A DNA stretch of 64,000 nucleotides from the NCBI RefSeq assembly GCF_963664415.1, contig NZ_OY761441.1:145357-209356 (forward strand), in the 5' to 3' direction. The notes under the pieces are model-generated. The model was not told where the DNA came from. It searched no databases and was given only the letters and a program-made list of their open reading frames with translations. The first letter of the stretch is position 1. Each line of letters begins with the position of its first letter. Positions 17,800 to 27,004 of this stretch are shown here, piece after piece. The position numbers were made by a program, and so were the translations under genes. Origin of the DNA: an uncultured Desulfobacter sp. (GTDB lineage: Bacteria > Desulfobacterota > Desulfobacteria > Desulfobacterales > Desulfobacteraceae).

Positions 17800-18339
17800 C
17801 TATTTTATGTCCTGGTGGGCAAGCCATGCTTCCAGGTGATCCAGTGCCAGGTCCACGGCCGGGTGGTTGGCCTCGGCCCTGCGTACTCTGTTTATAAATT
17901 GCGGCAGCCAGCCCCCCAGATGTTCGTGGAGAAAATAATCCCACAGGGCACGGGGCTCCTCTTCGTCCAGGTCTTCGGCCCGTGCTGACAGGCCCAAGGC
18001 GGCATCCAGCTCCACGCCAAGATGATCATCGGGCAAACGCCCCTGCAGGGGTGATTCAAGACCGGCCATTTCGTAAATTCGCCGGACTTTGAGCGTTATG
18101 TCGTCCATGAGCCGGGGATCGGTCGACAGATAGATTGAGGCGTAGGGTGGCGCCTGAAGTGCCATGGGGCCGACAAAGAGACGGTTGAAGGCAAATTCAG
18201 CCTCATCCCAGTCTGTTTCGCCCCATACCTGCCCAGCCCAATCGGCCAGGGCAGTGCAGGCTAAAGATAGATCCTTTCCGGACCGGGCCATAAAAAAATC
18301 CCGAAGCCGGGCCAGTCTTTTTCGCTGTTCCGGGGCCAT
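17800..18339 (-). CDS. TorD/DmsD-family molybdoenzyme chaperone
   Basis: A cytoplasmic chaperone of about 179 residues that guards the Tat signal and aids cofactor loading of its partner, the catalytic subunit gene 13 bp downstream. I chose the ATG ending at 18339 (MAPEQRKRLARLRDF); a longer frame to 18459 adds 40 residues rich in Cys/Phe that do not look like the family. Family features are the all-helical content, ADWAGQVWGETDWDEAEFAFNRLFVGP, APPYASIYL near the middle and DYFLHEHLGGWLPQF late, close to the E-H-x-x-x-W-x-P motif of TorD proteins. Confidence 0.88.
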   Translation of the reverse strand: MAPEQRKRLARLRDFFMARSGKDLSLACTALADWAGQVWGETDWDEAEFAFNRLFVGPMALQAPPYASIYLSTDPRLMDDITLKVRRIYEMAGLESPLQGRLPDDHLGVELDAALGLSARAEDLDEEEPRALWDYFLHEHLGGWLPQFINRVRRAEANHPAVDLALDHLEAWLAHQDIK

Positions 18340-18491
18340 TATCGCCTCCCTGTTCAATGTTTGATCAGTATGGATTAAGTATAGAGAAGGGAAGCCCGTC
18401 TTACAAGAGGAAAAAAAACAGGTAATTAAGAGGTCGTTTATAGTTGGCAACTGTGCCATGGGAATTCAGGACGAAGACTGCAAGGACTGAT

Positions 18492-18572
18492 TCAGGAGGG
18501 TGTCAGATTGATCTTGCGGTTGAGCAGCCCGAGTTTGCCGCGGATATTGCGTTTGTGGGTCTGGATAGTGGC
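18492..18572 (-). pseudogene. LuxR-type HTH remnant
   Basis: The minus strand reads ATIQTHKRNIRGKLGLLNRK, then INLTPS and a stop. This is the recognition-helix half of a LuxR/GerE DNA-binding domain (VxTHxRNIRxKLGLxNR). No upstream part of the domain is readable; the rest of the 18460-18684 gap shows no gene. It is the tail of a lost regulator on the border of the RT-nitrilase locus. Confidence 0.65.
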
Positions 18573-18684
18573 ACAGGGCTCGTATCATTCTGAACCGCAG
18601 AAAATCCTCAATATATCGTGGATTTTCAATTTTAATAAGCACACAACCTATGATGTGCTGGATAGTACGAGCCCAGTACCATGC

Positions 18685-19563
18685 TTAATAGCCCGGAGGT
18701 AAATGCTTAAACAGACGATGTTGATTGCCGGTCTCATCAATATATTTTCCTGTGTCACCTTGCTGGGCAGCATCAATATCGGCAACCGGCAGCCGGACAA
18801 CCTGAACAGTGAAAAGATCCTTGCCTTCATGGCGATACAGGGTCCTGCGGAATGTTTCATAGTAGGGTGTTACGGCAAGGGATCCACCATAAAAACCTGT
18901 ATTGCAGATGACCACATTGCAAAAAATCGTCTTTGATAGTGAATCAGCCAAGTGATAAAATGAATCAACATCACGATTATAAGCCAGGACAAAAAGGTGG
19001 TGAATTTTTCCCCGGTAAACCATATATCGTTCCACGTCCATAAAATCATAACAGATGCAGACACCAATGCGACCGAATCGACCTGCGTCAAACAACCAGA
19101 TGGTTTGATCGGCTTTGAAAGCAAACCCAGAATCCCCGATACCAGTTTCTTCGCCAGGGGCAATATAAGTTTTCCCGAAATAAAATGTACTGCATCGTTC
19201 ACTGGACTGTTTTTCCGGCCATCTCTGGGGAACGATGACCAGGGCTTGATTTCTTACGATGCTGTTTGCATGATCCATGGTATAATCCATACCGGCTATA
19301 ACGATAGAGCCTATTTTTCTGCACAGTGCCAGCAATCGGCTTCGAAAGCAAAGCGGCACAGCCAGTTCTGGAAGAATGATAAATTGCGGTGGTACATCCA
19401 TTTCAGAAAGAATATGGAATCCATGTCTGATTTCTCTCCAGGCATGGTCCGACTCAGCAGGCGTCATTTTTGGATGATTCTGCCATGCAATTTCGGCATT
19501 GGTGGTTGTTTGAATCAGACCGAGCTGCAGATAATCAGTCAGTGACTTTTCCGTTTCGGGCAT
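18685..19563 (-). CDS. Nitrilase/carbon-nitrogen hydrolase paired with RT-like protein
   Basis: A 292-residue member of the carbon-nitrogen hydrolase superfamily. The catalytic triad is visible: Glu66 in IILPELAVP, Lys131 in YFGKTYIAPGEE and Cys171 in GVCICYDFMD. All three are intact, so hydrolase or condensing chemistry is possible; the substrate is unknown. I chose ATG 19563, one base after the stop of the RT-like gene (TAATATG), with GGAG inside the upstream gene's last codons as ribosome-binding site. A TTG at 19575 would add four residues. In the class-1 defence RT known as DRT1/UG1 a nitrilase domain is fused to the RT; here it is a separate coupled gene. The same job as the fused domain is inferred from context. 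Confidence 0.85.
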   Translation of the reverse strand: MPETEKSLTDYLQLGLIQTTTNAEIAWQNHPKMTPAESDHAWREIRHGFHILSEMDVPPQFIILPELAVPLCFRSRLLALCRKIGSIVIAGMDYTMDHANSIVRNQALVIVPQRWPEKQSSERCSTFYFGKTYIAPGEETGIGDSGFAFKADQTIWLFDAGRFGRIGVCICYDFMDVERYMVYRGKIHHLFVLAYNRDVDSFYHLADSLSKTIFCNVVICNTGFYGGSLAVTPYYETFRRTLYRHEGKDLFTVQVVRLPVADIDAAQQGDTGKYIDETGNQHRLFKHLPPGY

Positions 19564-19567
19564 ATTA

Positions 19568-22500
19568 TTCTCCAATATCAGTTATCCAGTCCGCTCGTGT
19601 AAAGTGCTCCAGTTGAACAGGTACAATTTGCCTTGGGATACTACGTTGAAGGGTTAGTTGATATTTTTCCAACATCTGTCTGGCTTTTTGGATATAGGAT
19701 TGGAACATGTTTAAATTCATGATTTGCGGCGGATAACGGACCGTATCGTCATCATCTCCTGCTGACACAGAAGGCTCAGTCAATGCTGTCTCCAGTTGAC
19801 TGGGAAGCAAACAGGCCTCAAGGATCCCATGGGTCCAGGATGAAAATGGGATGTTTCGCATTCTGGTTCGCACCAAAGGAAAGTACTGCCATTCATGCCC
19901 GTGTACATTCCATGCTGCCGGCCAGTCAAATGAATGGCTTACCAGTCCCAGCAATAACATACCAAGGCCCCGGATCATGGCAATCTCAGGGGTGGTTTTG
20001 GCAATCGATGACAGATTAAATCTGTAACGATAGTCGTCAACCCTATCTGTTGCCCTTAATTGCAGGAGAAACGGCTCCTCACTTATCTGGTCTCGCCAGT
20101 GTTCCCAAGTCAAAACGGTATTCCTTTCTTTTGTCCATTTTTCTGGAACAAGAATATTCAGAGGGTGCAGGGGATAGTCTCCGTTTCCATCGCCCTGAAC
20201 AAAGGTTTTCACTTTTCCCGCTATTTGATCAGCAAGTTCAAGAGCCGTCCATTCGGTGACCCGTGGATCATAAACGTTTTCCTTGTATTTCTTACGAATC
20301 CACCAAACCCACTTTTCAAGGGGTATCCATGGTTTATCACTGTTTTTTTGCATAATCCTGAATATTTTTTCTTCACCTGGGGTGATTACCGAACCCCGTT
20401 TGTCTTTATATTGAACAGGGTCAGTCCCCTGAAGCAGTTCATACAACCATCCGGCACGCTCTTCTTTTGTGAAGACTTCCTTCTCCAGGCATGCATCAAT
20501 TATTGTTTCTGTTTTGACTTCTCGCGTTACATTATGGGGGTAACGAAATAACAGGGGGCAAGTGCAGGGCTCATTGACCCCGAGTTTACAGACCGCAGCT
20601 TTCCATATTGGCCCCGGGCTTGTTTTAATGAGGGAATTGAGCCTTGTTTCGGCCCACCATGCCCATGCTGAAAGAGGGATTAATGTCTTTGCCGCCCATT
20701 TTTCCGGTGACACGGACCAGTCAATAGCTTTGCAGTTTGCTGCAAGACGTTGCATTAAGCGGAAATCACTGTCAGTTATCAGTTCGTTCTCCACTTCCTG
20801 AAGATACAAAAGAGCACTACCAAAACCGCACTGCATCAAGTTCAAGGAATTGCGTTCATACCATGTGGGCTCTACATCTTCCGGCAAGGTGACCGGTTGT
20901 CTTAACAGTGTTTGCAAATAGGAATATGCTGCCTGACGCCGATAGATTAAATGATCTTTATGAGACATGTTGACAGCACACTGGACAGCCTGATTGGCCA
21001 TAAGGCGACAGATGATAGCCCTTATGTGGCCAGCCCATACTGGGTCGTGTTTAGATACTTGCTCAAGTTCTTTATGAATTAATGTCAGGTCGGTATGTCC
21101 GGAAAACCGACAATATTCCAGCAGGTAAACCCAGAGGTTAAGTTTCTCTCGATGATTGCGAAGCGCTTTCAACAGTATCAGAAAGATGTGCATCTGACTT
21201 TTGTGTTGCTTATTGGTATTTGCGGATAAAAGCTGTTGATGTCTTTTTTCCAGGCGTTCAATTTCTTGCTGTAACTCCTGGATGCGTTTACGTGTTGCAA
21301 CTGCGTCATTTGTTTTCTGACGAAGCCCCTGTAAACGGTTACAAAGATCAGTCTCATGCTTCTTTGTTTCAAAAATACTACGTTCAATCAGGCACAGGTT
21401 CGCCTGGTTTCCTAAGACTTCCTGGGGCAAAGACCATGCAAGTTTGCGGGCAATGCTGTCTATCTGAAAATCATAACTGCCGACAGTGCCTGATTCTCGG
21501 CCAAGCAACAGGTTTTCCATTTCACGAATGTACAATATCTTTTCTCGTTGCTGCAAAAGATCAAAATTCAGATCCTTTATACTGGTTACCATCCTCAGGC
21601 TCCTGATTAGTTCTGGGAGCGGATTGGTATTGTCCAGGAGCGCATCTTGAATCGCCTGGTGCCTGGATTCCTCATTCAGAATTCCAGATTGATTTGTTTG
21701 TCGCTGGGAAATTCGATATTGAGAAAGGGATTGCGGCTCAATGGATTTCCAATCCAGTGTGGTTCCGCAGCCATACTTATCTAAGAGCGTCTGGTATTCT
21801 TCCATCCAGTCAACCAAACTTGAAAAATCGCGGGAAAGAAAACAATGTTCAGAACCAAAACGAAAGTGAGCGATATTTTTTTTTCGGAGATCATCAGCCG
21901 AAACAGACCCGGGAACAATCCAACGTTCTGCTATATCCCGTTCCACCGCCATGAGCGCGACATTTTGTAAGAAATCTGCAACTGCCAGACCCGCAGGCAT
22001 AGTGGTTAGGGCACATTTTTTCGAGTCAGAGATACTTCCCGCCGGCGGATTGGTCCAGTATTTCGGATCAATTCTGAACTGTAGAAGCTGGGAAGCGAGT
22101 TGATGAATCTGGGGTTGAAATTCGGGTGAAAAGGCAGAAAGATTGTCAGCCACAGTAGCAAGACTTCCTCCGGACGAGCAGTTGTTAAAGGAAAGCTTTG
22201 CCATGTACACTTTGTTATTTTTTACTGTGGGCCAGTACTTTTCCTGCAGGTAAGGAAGTCGCTGATTGCCTACAATATAACGCTCCTGTTCAAGCACGTT
22301 ACGTTCAGGTTCTTCTAAGTTTTCAGGCTGTAACAATCCGGCCATTGCTCTAGCAGTAAGAAAAATATGGCGCTGATACAGCGACCAGGCTGTCATAGAA
22401 TTTCGATAGAGGCGTCCACTGGAGTGTCTGTAGCCACCGTTTCTAATGACAACTGTGTCATTTTTTTTCTCACTCCAGGTGGATCTATGGAGGCGACCGC

Positions 22501-22864
22501 CATAGCTCCATGGAGGCATCCGACAGTCCAGGCGAGGACCGATAACGTTCAAGAAGGCAATCCAGGCCACCTGATCGCGAACAGAAATATCATAAATGAA
22601 CCGTGTCTGCTTACCATTTTTGATAGTATGGGAAGGCTGCGGAAGGGGGCGAACAGCATCTGTCCTGTATGTTAATTCTTTGAATTTATAGGCAATTACA
22701 TCTAATTCTTCCTGGAGATTCGCTTCAAAACAGGAAAGTCGGTAATCATCAATCCAAGTATGAACTGATCGTGTATAACGCTGATATTTCAACCATGCCC
22801 AGTACAGATTTTGAGGACAGGTCAATAAGGTTGTCAGGGAATAGCAGGTATTTGATGCCGTCAT
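19568..22864 (-). CDS. UG/Abi-type reverse-transcriptase-like protein with degenerate active site
   Basis: A 1099-residue protein; the stop codon occupies 19565-19567. Residues about 33-370 follow the RT pattern of bacterial unknown-group/Abi RTs: IDDYRLSCFEANL and ELTYRTDAVRP early, FIYDISVRDQVAWIAFLNVIGP (fingers), PPWSYGGRLH, motif A region 219-233, motif B MPAGLAVADFLQNVAL (289-304) and motif C region HFRFGSEH (333-340) followed by SSLVDWMEEYQTLLDKYG. Motif A reads AKLSFNNCSSGG and motif C RFGSE where active relatives have Asp and (Y/F)xDD, so the polymerase site looks dead. Residues about 497-548 are a coiled coil; the remaining 550 residues are mostly helical with many Trp, like the alpha-repeat tail of Abi RTs. 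Start ATG 22864 has GAGGT upstream. Confidence 0.75.
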
Positions 22865-22962
22865 AGGATTACCTCATTTTTGATACGATTTGGATCCGGA
22901 TGAGCCAGCGCATTTTTCGGGTTTAGTTATGCATAGGGCCATGCCTTGTGATGCTTGTTTTC

Positions 22963-23178
22963 TCACAACTCGATACGCTCTACATTGGTTCCCACAAGAA
23001 AGTTCTTTATCCCGCCTCCCACCCTGATCAGGTGGGTACTAACCAGTAGGTTTTTAGATAGAGAGTTTGCAAAAACCATTTTAATGGAATAGGTGGAATC
23101 CGTTGTCTGGCCGGTAAACATATATCCCAGTGCAGCCAAAGACTGGACAGGTAAACCCAGGCTTATTCCCATAAGCAA
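22963..23178 (-). CDS. Short exported hypothetical peptide upstream of the RT-like gene
   Basis: A 71-codon frame, unrecognised. Read with the codons before its first ATG it continues upstream as FIKTFIFSLILL, giving a convincing signal peptide (ISLGLPVQSLAA) but no standard start further up before a stop. The mature part is about 50 residues (ALGYMFTGQTTDSTYSIK...). It may be the front piece of a lost exported protein rather than a gene. It ends 98 bp before the RT-like start on the same strand. Confidence 0.35.
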   Translation of the reverse strand: MLMGISLGLPVQSLAALGYMFTGQTTDSTYSIKMVFANSLSKNLLVSTHLIRVGGGIKNFLVGTNVERIEL

Positions 23179-23302
23179 TATCAGTGAAAAAATAAACGTT
23201 TTGATAAATTTTGGTCTCAGGCATGGATATTCTTTCCCAATTTCAATTTGTTCTACAAATATTTAGCATACCAGGCTGGGTACGTCTATTCTGATGATTC
23301 AA

Positions 23303-23580
23303 TCAAAGAGATATAGTCATCCTACATAGAGTTACATTAAAAATTGGTATGGTTACTTGAATGTTTTTGAAATGACGACAAGTAATCCATCTCCTGGGAT
23401 ATAAGTGATATTTATTTTGAACAAAGAGATAGGTATCATTCCATGGCGCCCAGTCGCCTGCAATGGTGTGCAGTTGACCCAGTTCATCATCAATAACCGT
23501 CATTGCCTGATCCATGCTCTGAAGGATGTCTTTCCTTTCAAGTTTTCGATCAGGCTCTATTTTTAGAAAGTCACTTACAA
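23303..23580 (-). pseudogene. CHASE4 sensor-domain remnant
   Basis: On the minus strand the frame reads EPDRKLERKDILQSMDQAMT, then VIDDELGQLHTIAGDWAPWN and DTYLFVQNK. The block DWAxWNDTYxF is the hallmark of the CHASE4 extracellular sensor domain of kinases and cyclases. Signal is lost on both sides: no membrane helix upstream and unrelated sequence downstream. The rest of 22865-23760 shows no gene I can support. Confidence 0.6.
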
Positions 23581-23760
23581 TTTTAGCGTGTTCATTGTTG
23601 GGGTAGAATTCGCGCCAAAGATTTATGTGCTGAATATTATGGTGACATAATGCTTGTACTCAGTGGGTAAAATATATCGCATCTTACACTGTAAAACAAA
23701 CGCCTTTCCATTGCAGGTCAGTTATTGACAGGATTTTGATAGTAATGATACATGTAAAAT

Positions 23761-24498
23761 ATGCAGAAGTTTTTAATTAATAAAGAGGCGCTAAGCGCAG
23801 ATAAGGCTGCTATTCATGGCCAGGATGCAAAACACATATGCAAAGTCCTAAGGCTTAAACCCCAAGATACCATTTCCATGACCGATGGCCATGGAAATGA
23901 CTATACGGGCTGTATTGATAAGGCCTCTTTTGAATGTGTTGAAATTTCAATTTTAAGTGAGAAAAAAAGCCTCACGGAATCAAATCTCGATCTGACATTA
24001 TGTACGGCCATGCTCAAACACAACAAGATGGATGGGATCATCAAGCAGATTACCCAGCTTGGGGTTACCCGTTGGATTCCTTTTTATTGTAAAAGATCCA
24101 TTCCATTGTCAGGTCAAAAAAAGGAACAAAAACAGATCGAGCGATGGCAGACCATTGCCAGAGAATCTTTAAAGCAGTGCCGACGATCCTGTCTTGTAGA
24201 CATTATGCCGCCTATGGATTTTGAACAGGTTCTGCTCTTTTCAAAAGCGTGTTCACACAAATTTGCCTTTTGGGAAGCCTCGGAGCGACCGCTTACCGGA
24301 GTGCTTCCCAAAGAAAATAATAAAGCGGTTGTGCTAATCGGACCCGAGGGTGGGTTTGAAGAAGAGGAAATTAGACTTGCCGTTGAATCCGGATTTATCA
24401 GTTACTCCCTTGGACCCAGAATTTTAAGAGCTGAAACAGCCGCTGTATCAGCCTGCGGGCTAATTCAGTATCTGCTGGGTGATATGGGTGGGCGTTGA
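23761..24498 (+). CDS. rsmE: 16S rRNA (uracil1498-N3)-methyltransferase RsmE
   Basis: A SPOUT-class methyltransferase of 245 residues that methylates U1498 of 16S rRNA using SAM. An N-terminal PUA-like part (HICKVLRLKPQDTISMTDGHG) precedes the knotted catalytic domain with KHNKMDGIIKQITQLGV, VLIGPEGGFEEEEI and SLGPRILRAETAAVSA, which form the SAM-binding trefoil knot. Length and motifs are typical. The upstream region is poor in features; the stop is 83 bp before tRNA-Phe. Confidence 0.96.
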   Translation: MQKFLINKEALSADKAAIHGQDAKHICKVLRLKPQDTISMTDGHGNDYTGCIDKASFECVEISILSEKKSLTESNLDLTLCTAMLKHNKMDGIIKQITQLGVTRWIPFYCKRSIPLSGQKKEQKQIERWQTIARESLKQCRRSCLVDIMPPMDFEQVLLFSKACSHKFAFWEASERPLTGVLPKENNKAVVLIGPEGGFEEEEIRLAVESGFISYSLGPRILRAETAAVSACGLIQYLLGDMGGR

Positions 24499-24533
24499 AA
24501 AATATTATTCTTAATGCGGTTCTAATTTTTTCC

Positions 24534-24562
24534 TTGACTTGAACCGTTAAAGAACATATATA
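24534..24562 (+). promoter_or_regulatory. Sigma-70-type promoter for tRNA-Phe
   Basis: TTGACT (24534-24539) and TATATA (24557-24562) are separated by 17 bp and precede the tRNA by about 20 bp. Confidence 0.7.
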
Positions 24563-24581
24563 AGCTGACGTTGTTTGACTT

Positions 24582-24657
24582 GCCCAGGTAGCTCAGTCGG
24601 TAGAGCAGGGGACTGAAAATCCCCGTGTCAGCAGTTCAATTCTGTTCCTGGGCACCA
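24582..24657 (+). tRNA. tRNA-Phe (GAA)
   Basis: 76 bases with encoded CCA. Acceptor GCCCAGG pairs with CCTGGGC; the D arm is GCTC...GAGC, the anticodon loop is CTGAAAA with anticodon GAA, and the T loop is TTCAATT. A strong hairpin terminator follows at 24665. Confidence 0.95.
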
Positions 24658-24664
24658 CGATTAT

Positions 24665-24697
24665 AAAAGCCTTCAGTGAAGATCACTGAAGGCTTTT
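24665..24697. terminator. Bidirectional intrinsic terminator
   Basis: A 15-bp stem, AAAAGCCTTCAGTGA / TCACTGAAGGCTTTT, with a 3-base loop; T runs follow on both strands (TTTTTT on plus, AAAA at the left arm). It ends tRNA-Phe and the MFS gene arriving from the right. Confidence 0.9.
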
Positions 24698-24725
24698 TTG
24701 CTTTTGGGGTCGGTTTCATGCCCCC

Positions 24726-25898
24726 TTAGACCGCATTTAAAGTGTTGTCATAATCCCACAAGAAGACGGTCACGGCAATGCCGCCCAAAAGGATTAATAT
24801 GCTACCAACGATAAAGACGTAGGAGACGCCCATCCAATCAAGGATAAGTCCGGAAAGAATGGGGGAAACGATGAACCCCAGCCCCCAGGCGGCATCGTTA
24901 AGGCTCATAATAGATGCCATCCCCATGGTCTGTCCCAGTCGGCCGGTAATGACCAGACCGCCTGGCAAAGACAGTCCGTTGGCCATTCCCATCAGTATAT
25001 TGAGTATCAGAATCGGGATAAATCCGTGAAAAAAAGGCATTCCTATAACAGTTATGCCGCAAGCAAAGGTGCCGATGATGATCAGGTGCTTGGGATTGAT
25101 CCGGTCGGCAAGCCCTCCGCTTATGCGTTGGAGAAAGGCAATTAAAAAGATGTTCATGGTCAAAATGATGCCGACCTGTGAACTGGATAGATTGATCTTC
25201 ATGGCTAAAATGGGCAGAAAGGTATACACGGATCCCTGTCCCGAAGCGGCAAAAAACCGCATAATGAGGATCCCGAAAGCTGTTTTGTGGGTGATTATTT
25301 TTCTGATAGGGTATGGTTCGGGCCGCTTTATATCACTCAGGTGTGTTTTGTCCGCAGGGATGAAAACCGCCACCACCAGAGAAGTCAGCAGAGCCAGGCC
25401 CCCCATGATGTAAAAAGCGGCGTTAAGTCCCAGGGTATCTCGGATCATGCCGCCCATGGCCGGGCCAAAGCCAAGGCCAATCATAATGGCCATGTTCAAT
25501 GTTCCCATGTAGAGCCCAAGTTTTCGGGGCGGCGCAATGTCTGCTGTCAGTGCCATGGCCACCGGCACCACCAGAAGTGAGGCCATTCCGTGAAGCAGTC
25601 TGATCAGAATTAGAGTTTCGGCATTTTTCGGCAGTACATAAAAAATAGAGAGAACCGCATAGATCAAAAGACCGGATGCAATGAATCGTTTTCTGCCCCA
25701 TTTATCTGATATTGACCCGCTAAAGGGGCTTAAAAGGGTTCTGGAAACATTAAAGCTGGCAACAATGAGCCCAACCAAAAATCCACCGGCCCCAAGTTCT
25801 ACTGCGTAAACCGGAATCAAGGGCCAAATGATACCAAGTCCCATCATCGCTACCCCCACGGCAACAGACAGAATAAAAAGAATAGCGGATTTGTTCAT
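24726..25898 (-). CDS. MFS transporter
   Basis: A 390-residue major-facilitator protein with about 12 membrane helices. The loop 2-3 signature is SGSISDKWGRKRFIASG, and an antiporter-like GLGFGPAMGGMIRD lies in helix 5, which favours a proton-coupled drug/metabolite exporter. A second half repeats the pattern (GGLADRINPKHLIIIG). No neighbour hints at a substrate. Its terminator is shared with tRNA-Phe. Confidence 0.9.
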   Translation of the reverse strand: MNKSAILFILSVAVGVAMMGLGIIWPLIPVYAVELGAGGFLVGLIVASFNVSRTLLSPFSGSISDKWGRKRFIASGLLIYAVLSIFYVLPKNAETLILIRLLHGMASLLVVPVAMALTADIAPPRKLGLYMGTLNMAIMIGLGFGPAMGGMIRDTLGLNAAFYIMGGLALLTSLVVAVFIPADKTHLSDIKRPEPYPIRKIITHKTAFGILIMRFFAASGQGSVYTFLPILAMKINLSSSQVGIILTMNIFLIAFLQRISGGLADRINPKHLIIIGTFACGITVIGMPFFHGFIPILILNILMGMANGLSLPGGLVITGRLGQTMGMASIMSLNDAAWGLGFIVSPILSGLILDWMGVSYVFIVGSILILLGGIAVTVFLWDYDNTLNAV

Positions 25899-26021
25899 TC
25901 GGGATTTTCCATGGACCAGTTAAATTTATGCAGGATAAGTCATAAATTTCAAGTTGGCAATACCGTTTTAGCAGCAGCGGTTTTGCCCAGGTTCATACAT
26001 TTTGTAATCGTTTATCTCGAC

Positions 26022-26050
26022 TTGACACGCAAAAGCCAAATCCCTATCAT
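26022..26050 (+). promoter_or_regulatory. Sigma-70-type promoter before the thioesterase gene
   Basis: TTGACA (26022-26027), a 17-bp spacer and TATCAT (26045-26050) lie 40 bp before the ATG. Confidence 0.6.
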
Positions 26051-26089
26051 CCTTTGATTTTGGATTGGCATTAACATGGGAATAGACAT

Positions 26090-26485
26090 ATGAAAAAGTA
26101 TCCTTTTTTAGAAGAAGTCGGCCTTGAAGTCATTTATGCAAAAGACGGTGAATCAGAACTGGAAGTTAATTTAGCAGAAAAACACACGACTTCCTGGGGA
26201 TCCATGCACGGTGGTGTGACAATGACGTTATTGGATGTCTGTATGTCACGTGCGGCACGGTCATCAGATCCGGAAGAGAGCGGCGCTGCAACAATTGAAA
26301 TGAAAGTCAGTTTTTTTCAACCCGGGGGGCAGATCGGGCAACGCGTGACCGGGAAAGGTCGGCTTTTGCATAATTCAGGCCGGATGTTCTTTTGTGAAGG
26401 AGAGGTCTGGAATGGCGAAAAATTGGTTGCCAAGGCTTTGGGTACTTTTAAAGTTTTTCATAGCGTCAAAACCAAAACTGCATAA
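26090..26485 (+). CDS. PaaI-family hotdog thioesterase
   Basis: A 131-residue single hotdog-fold protein that should hydrolyse acyl- or aryl-CoA thioesters. Diagnostic residues: HTTSWGSMHGGVTMTLLDVC (conserved HGG and following Asp), then GAATIEMKVSFFQPG on the central strand and GEVWNGEKLVAKALGTFKVF at the end. The specific substrate is unknown. A good promoter lies directly upstream, and the PPC-domain gene follows 40 bp later on the same strand. Confidence 0.9.
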   Translation: MKKYPFLEEVGLEVIYAKDGESELEVNLAEKHTTSWGSMHGGVTMTLLDVCMSRAARSSDPEESGAATIEMKVSFFQPGGQIGQRVTGKGRLLHNSGRMFFCEGEVWNGEKLVAKALGTFKVFHSVKTKTA

Positions 26486-26525
26486 TTTTTTTGGGACTTT
26501 TTTAAAAAATAAAGGCATATACCAC

Positions 26526-26969
26526 ATGAAATATTCACAGGCAAAGCAAGGAAGAATTTACATCATTCGTCTTGAGGACGGAGATATCATACACGAGGAA
26601 CTTGAAAAGTTTGCCAAGGAAAAAGCAATAACAGCAGCGGCTTTAACCATAATCGGGGGTGCGGATAAAGAAAGTAAGCTGATTGTAGGGCCGGAGCATG
26701 GACGGACCGAGACGATTATACCAATGGAACATATTCTCAATAATGTGAATGAAATAGTGGGGACAGGTACAATCTTTCCCAACGAGAGCGGGGAAGCCAA
26801 ATTACACATGCACATTGCCTGTGGCAGAGAGGAATCAACTGTAACCGGATGTGTGCGTAACGGTGTCCGCACATGGCATATACTGGAGGTTATTTTATTT
26901 GAATTGGTTGAGACCACTGCTGTACGTGTATTTGATCCAACCACAGGATTTGAATTGCTTAATCCATAA
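26526..26969 (+). CDS. PPC (DUF296) domain protein
   Basis: A 147-residue plant-and-prokaryote-conserved domain protein. Start ATG 26526 (MKYSQAKQGRIYIIRLEDGD); the frame is open further upstream inside the previous gene but without homology. It shows the family layout: a beta strand with RLEDGDIIHEELEKFAKEK, LTIIGGADKESKLIVGP, GTIFPNESGEAKLHMHIACG (conserved HxH, likely metal site) and CVRNGVRTWHILEVILFEL. Such proteins form trimers; the biochemical role is not established. Confidence 0.9.
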   Translation: MKYSQAKQGRIYIIRLEDGDIIHEELEKFAKEKAITAAALTIIGGADKESKLIVGPEHGRTETIIPMEHILNNVNEIVGTGTIFPNESGEAKLHMHIACGREESTVTGCVRNGVRTWHILEVILFELVETTAVRVFDPTTGFELLNP

Positions 26970-27004
26970 AGATCTTTAAATACCCCACAATGGCAAGCAA
27001 CCGC

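Noticed and set aside
21890..21901. SADD at RT-like residues 322-325 as the real YxDD motif
   Set aside because: It is 12 residues before the block that aligns as motif C (HFRFGSEH then SSLVDWMEEY) and lies in a charged loop, so it is not in the beta-hairpin position.
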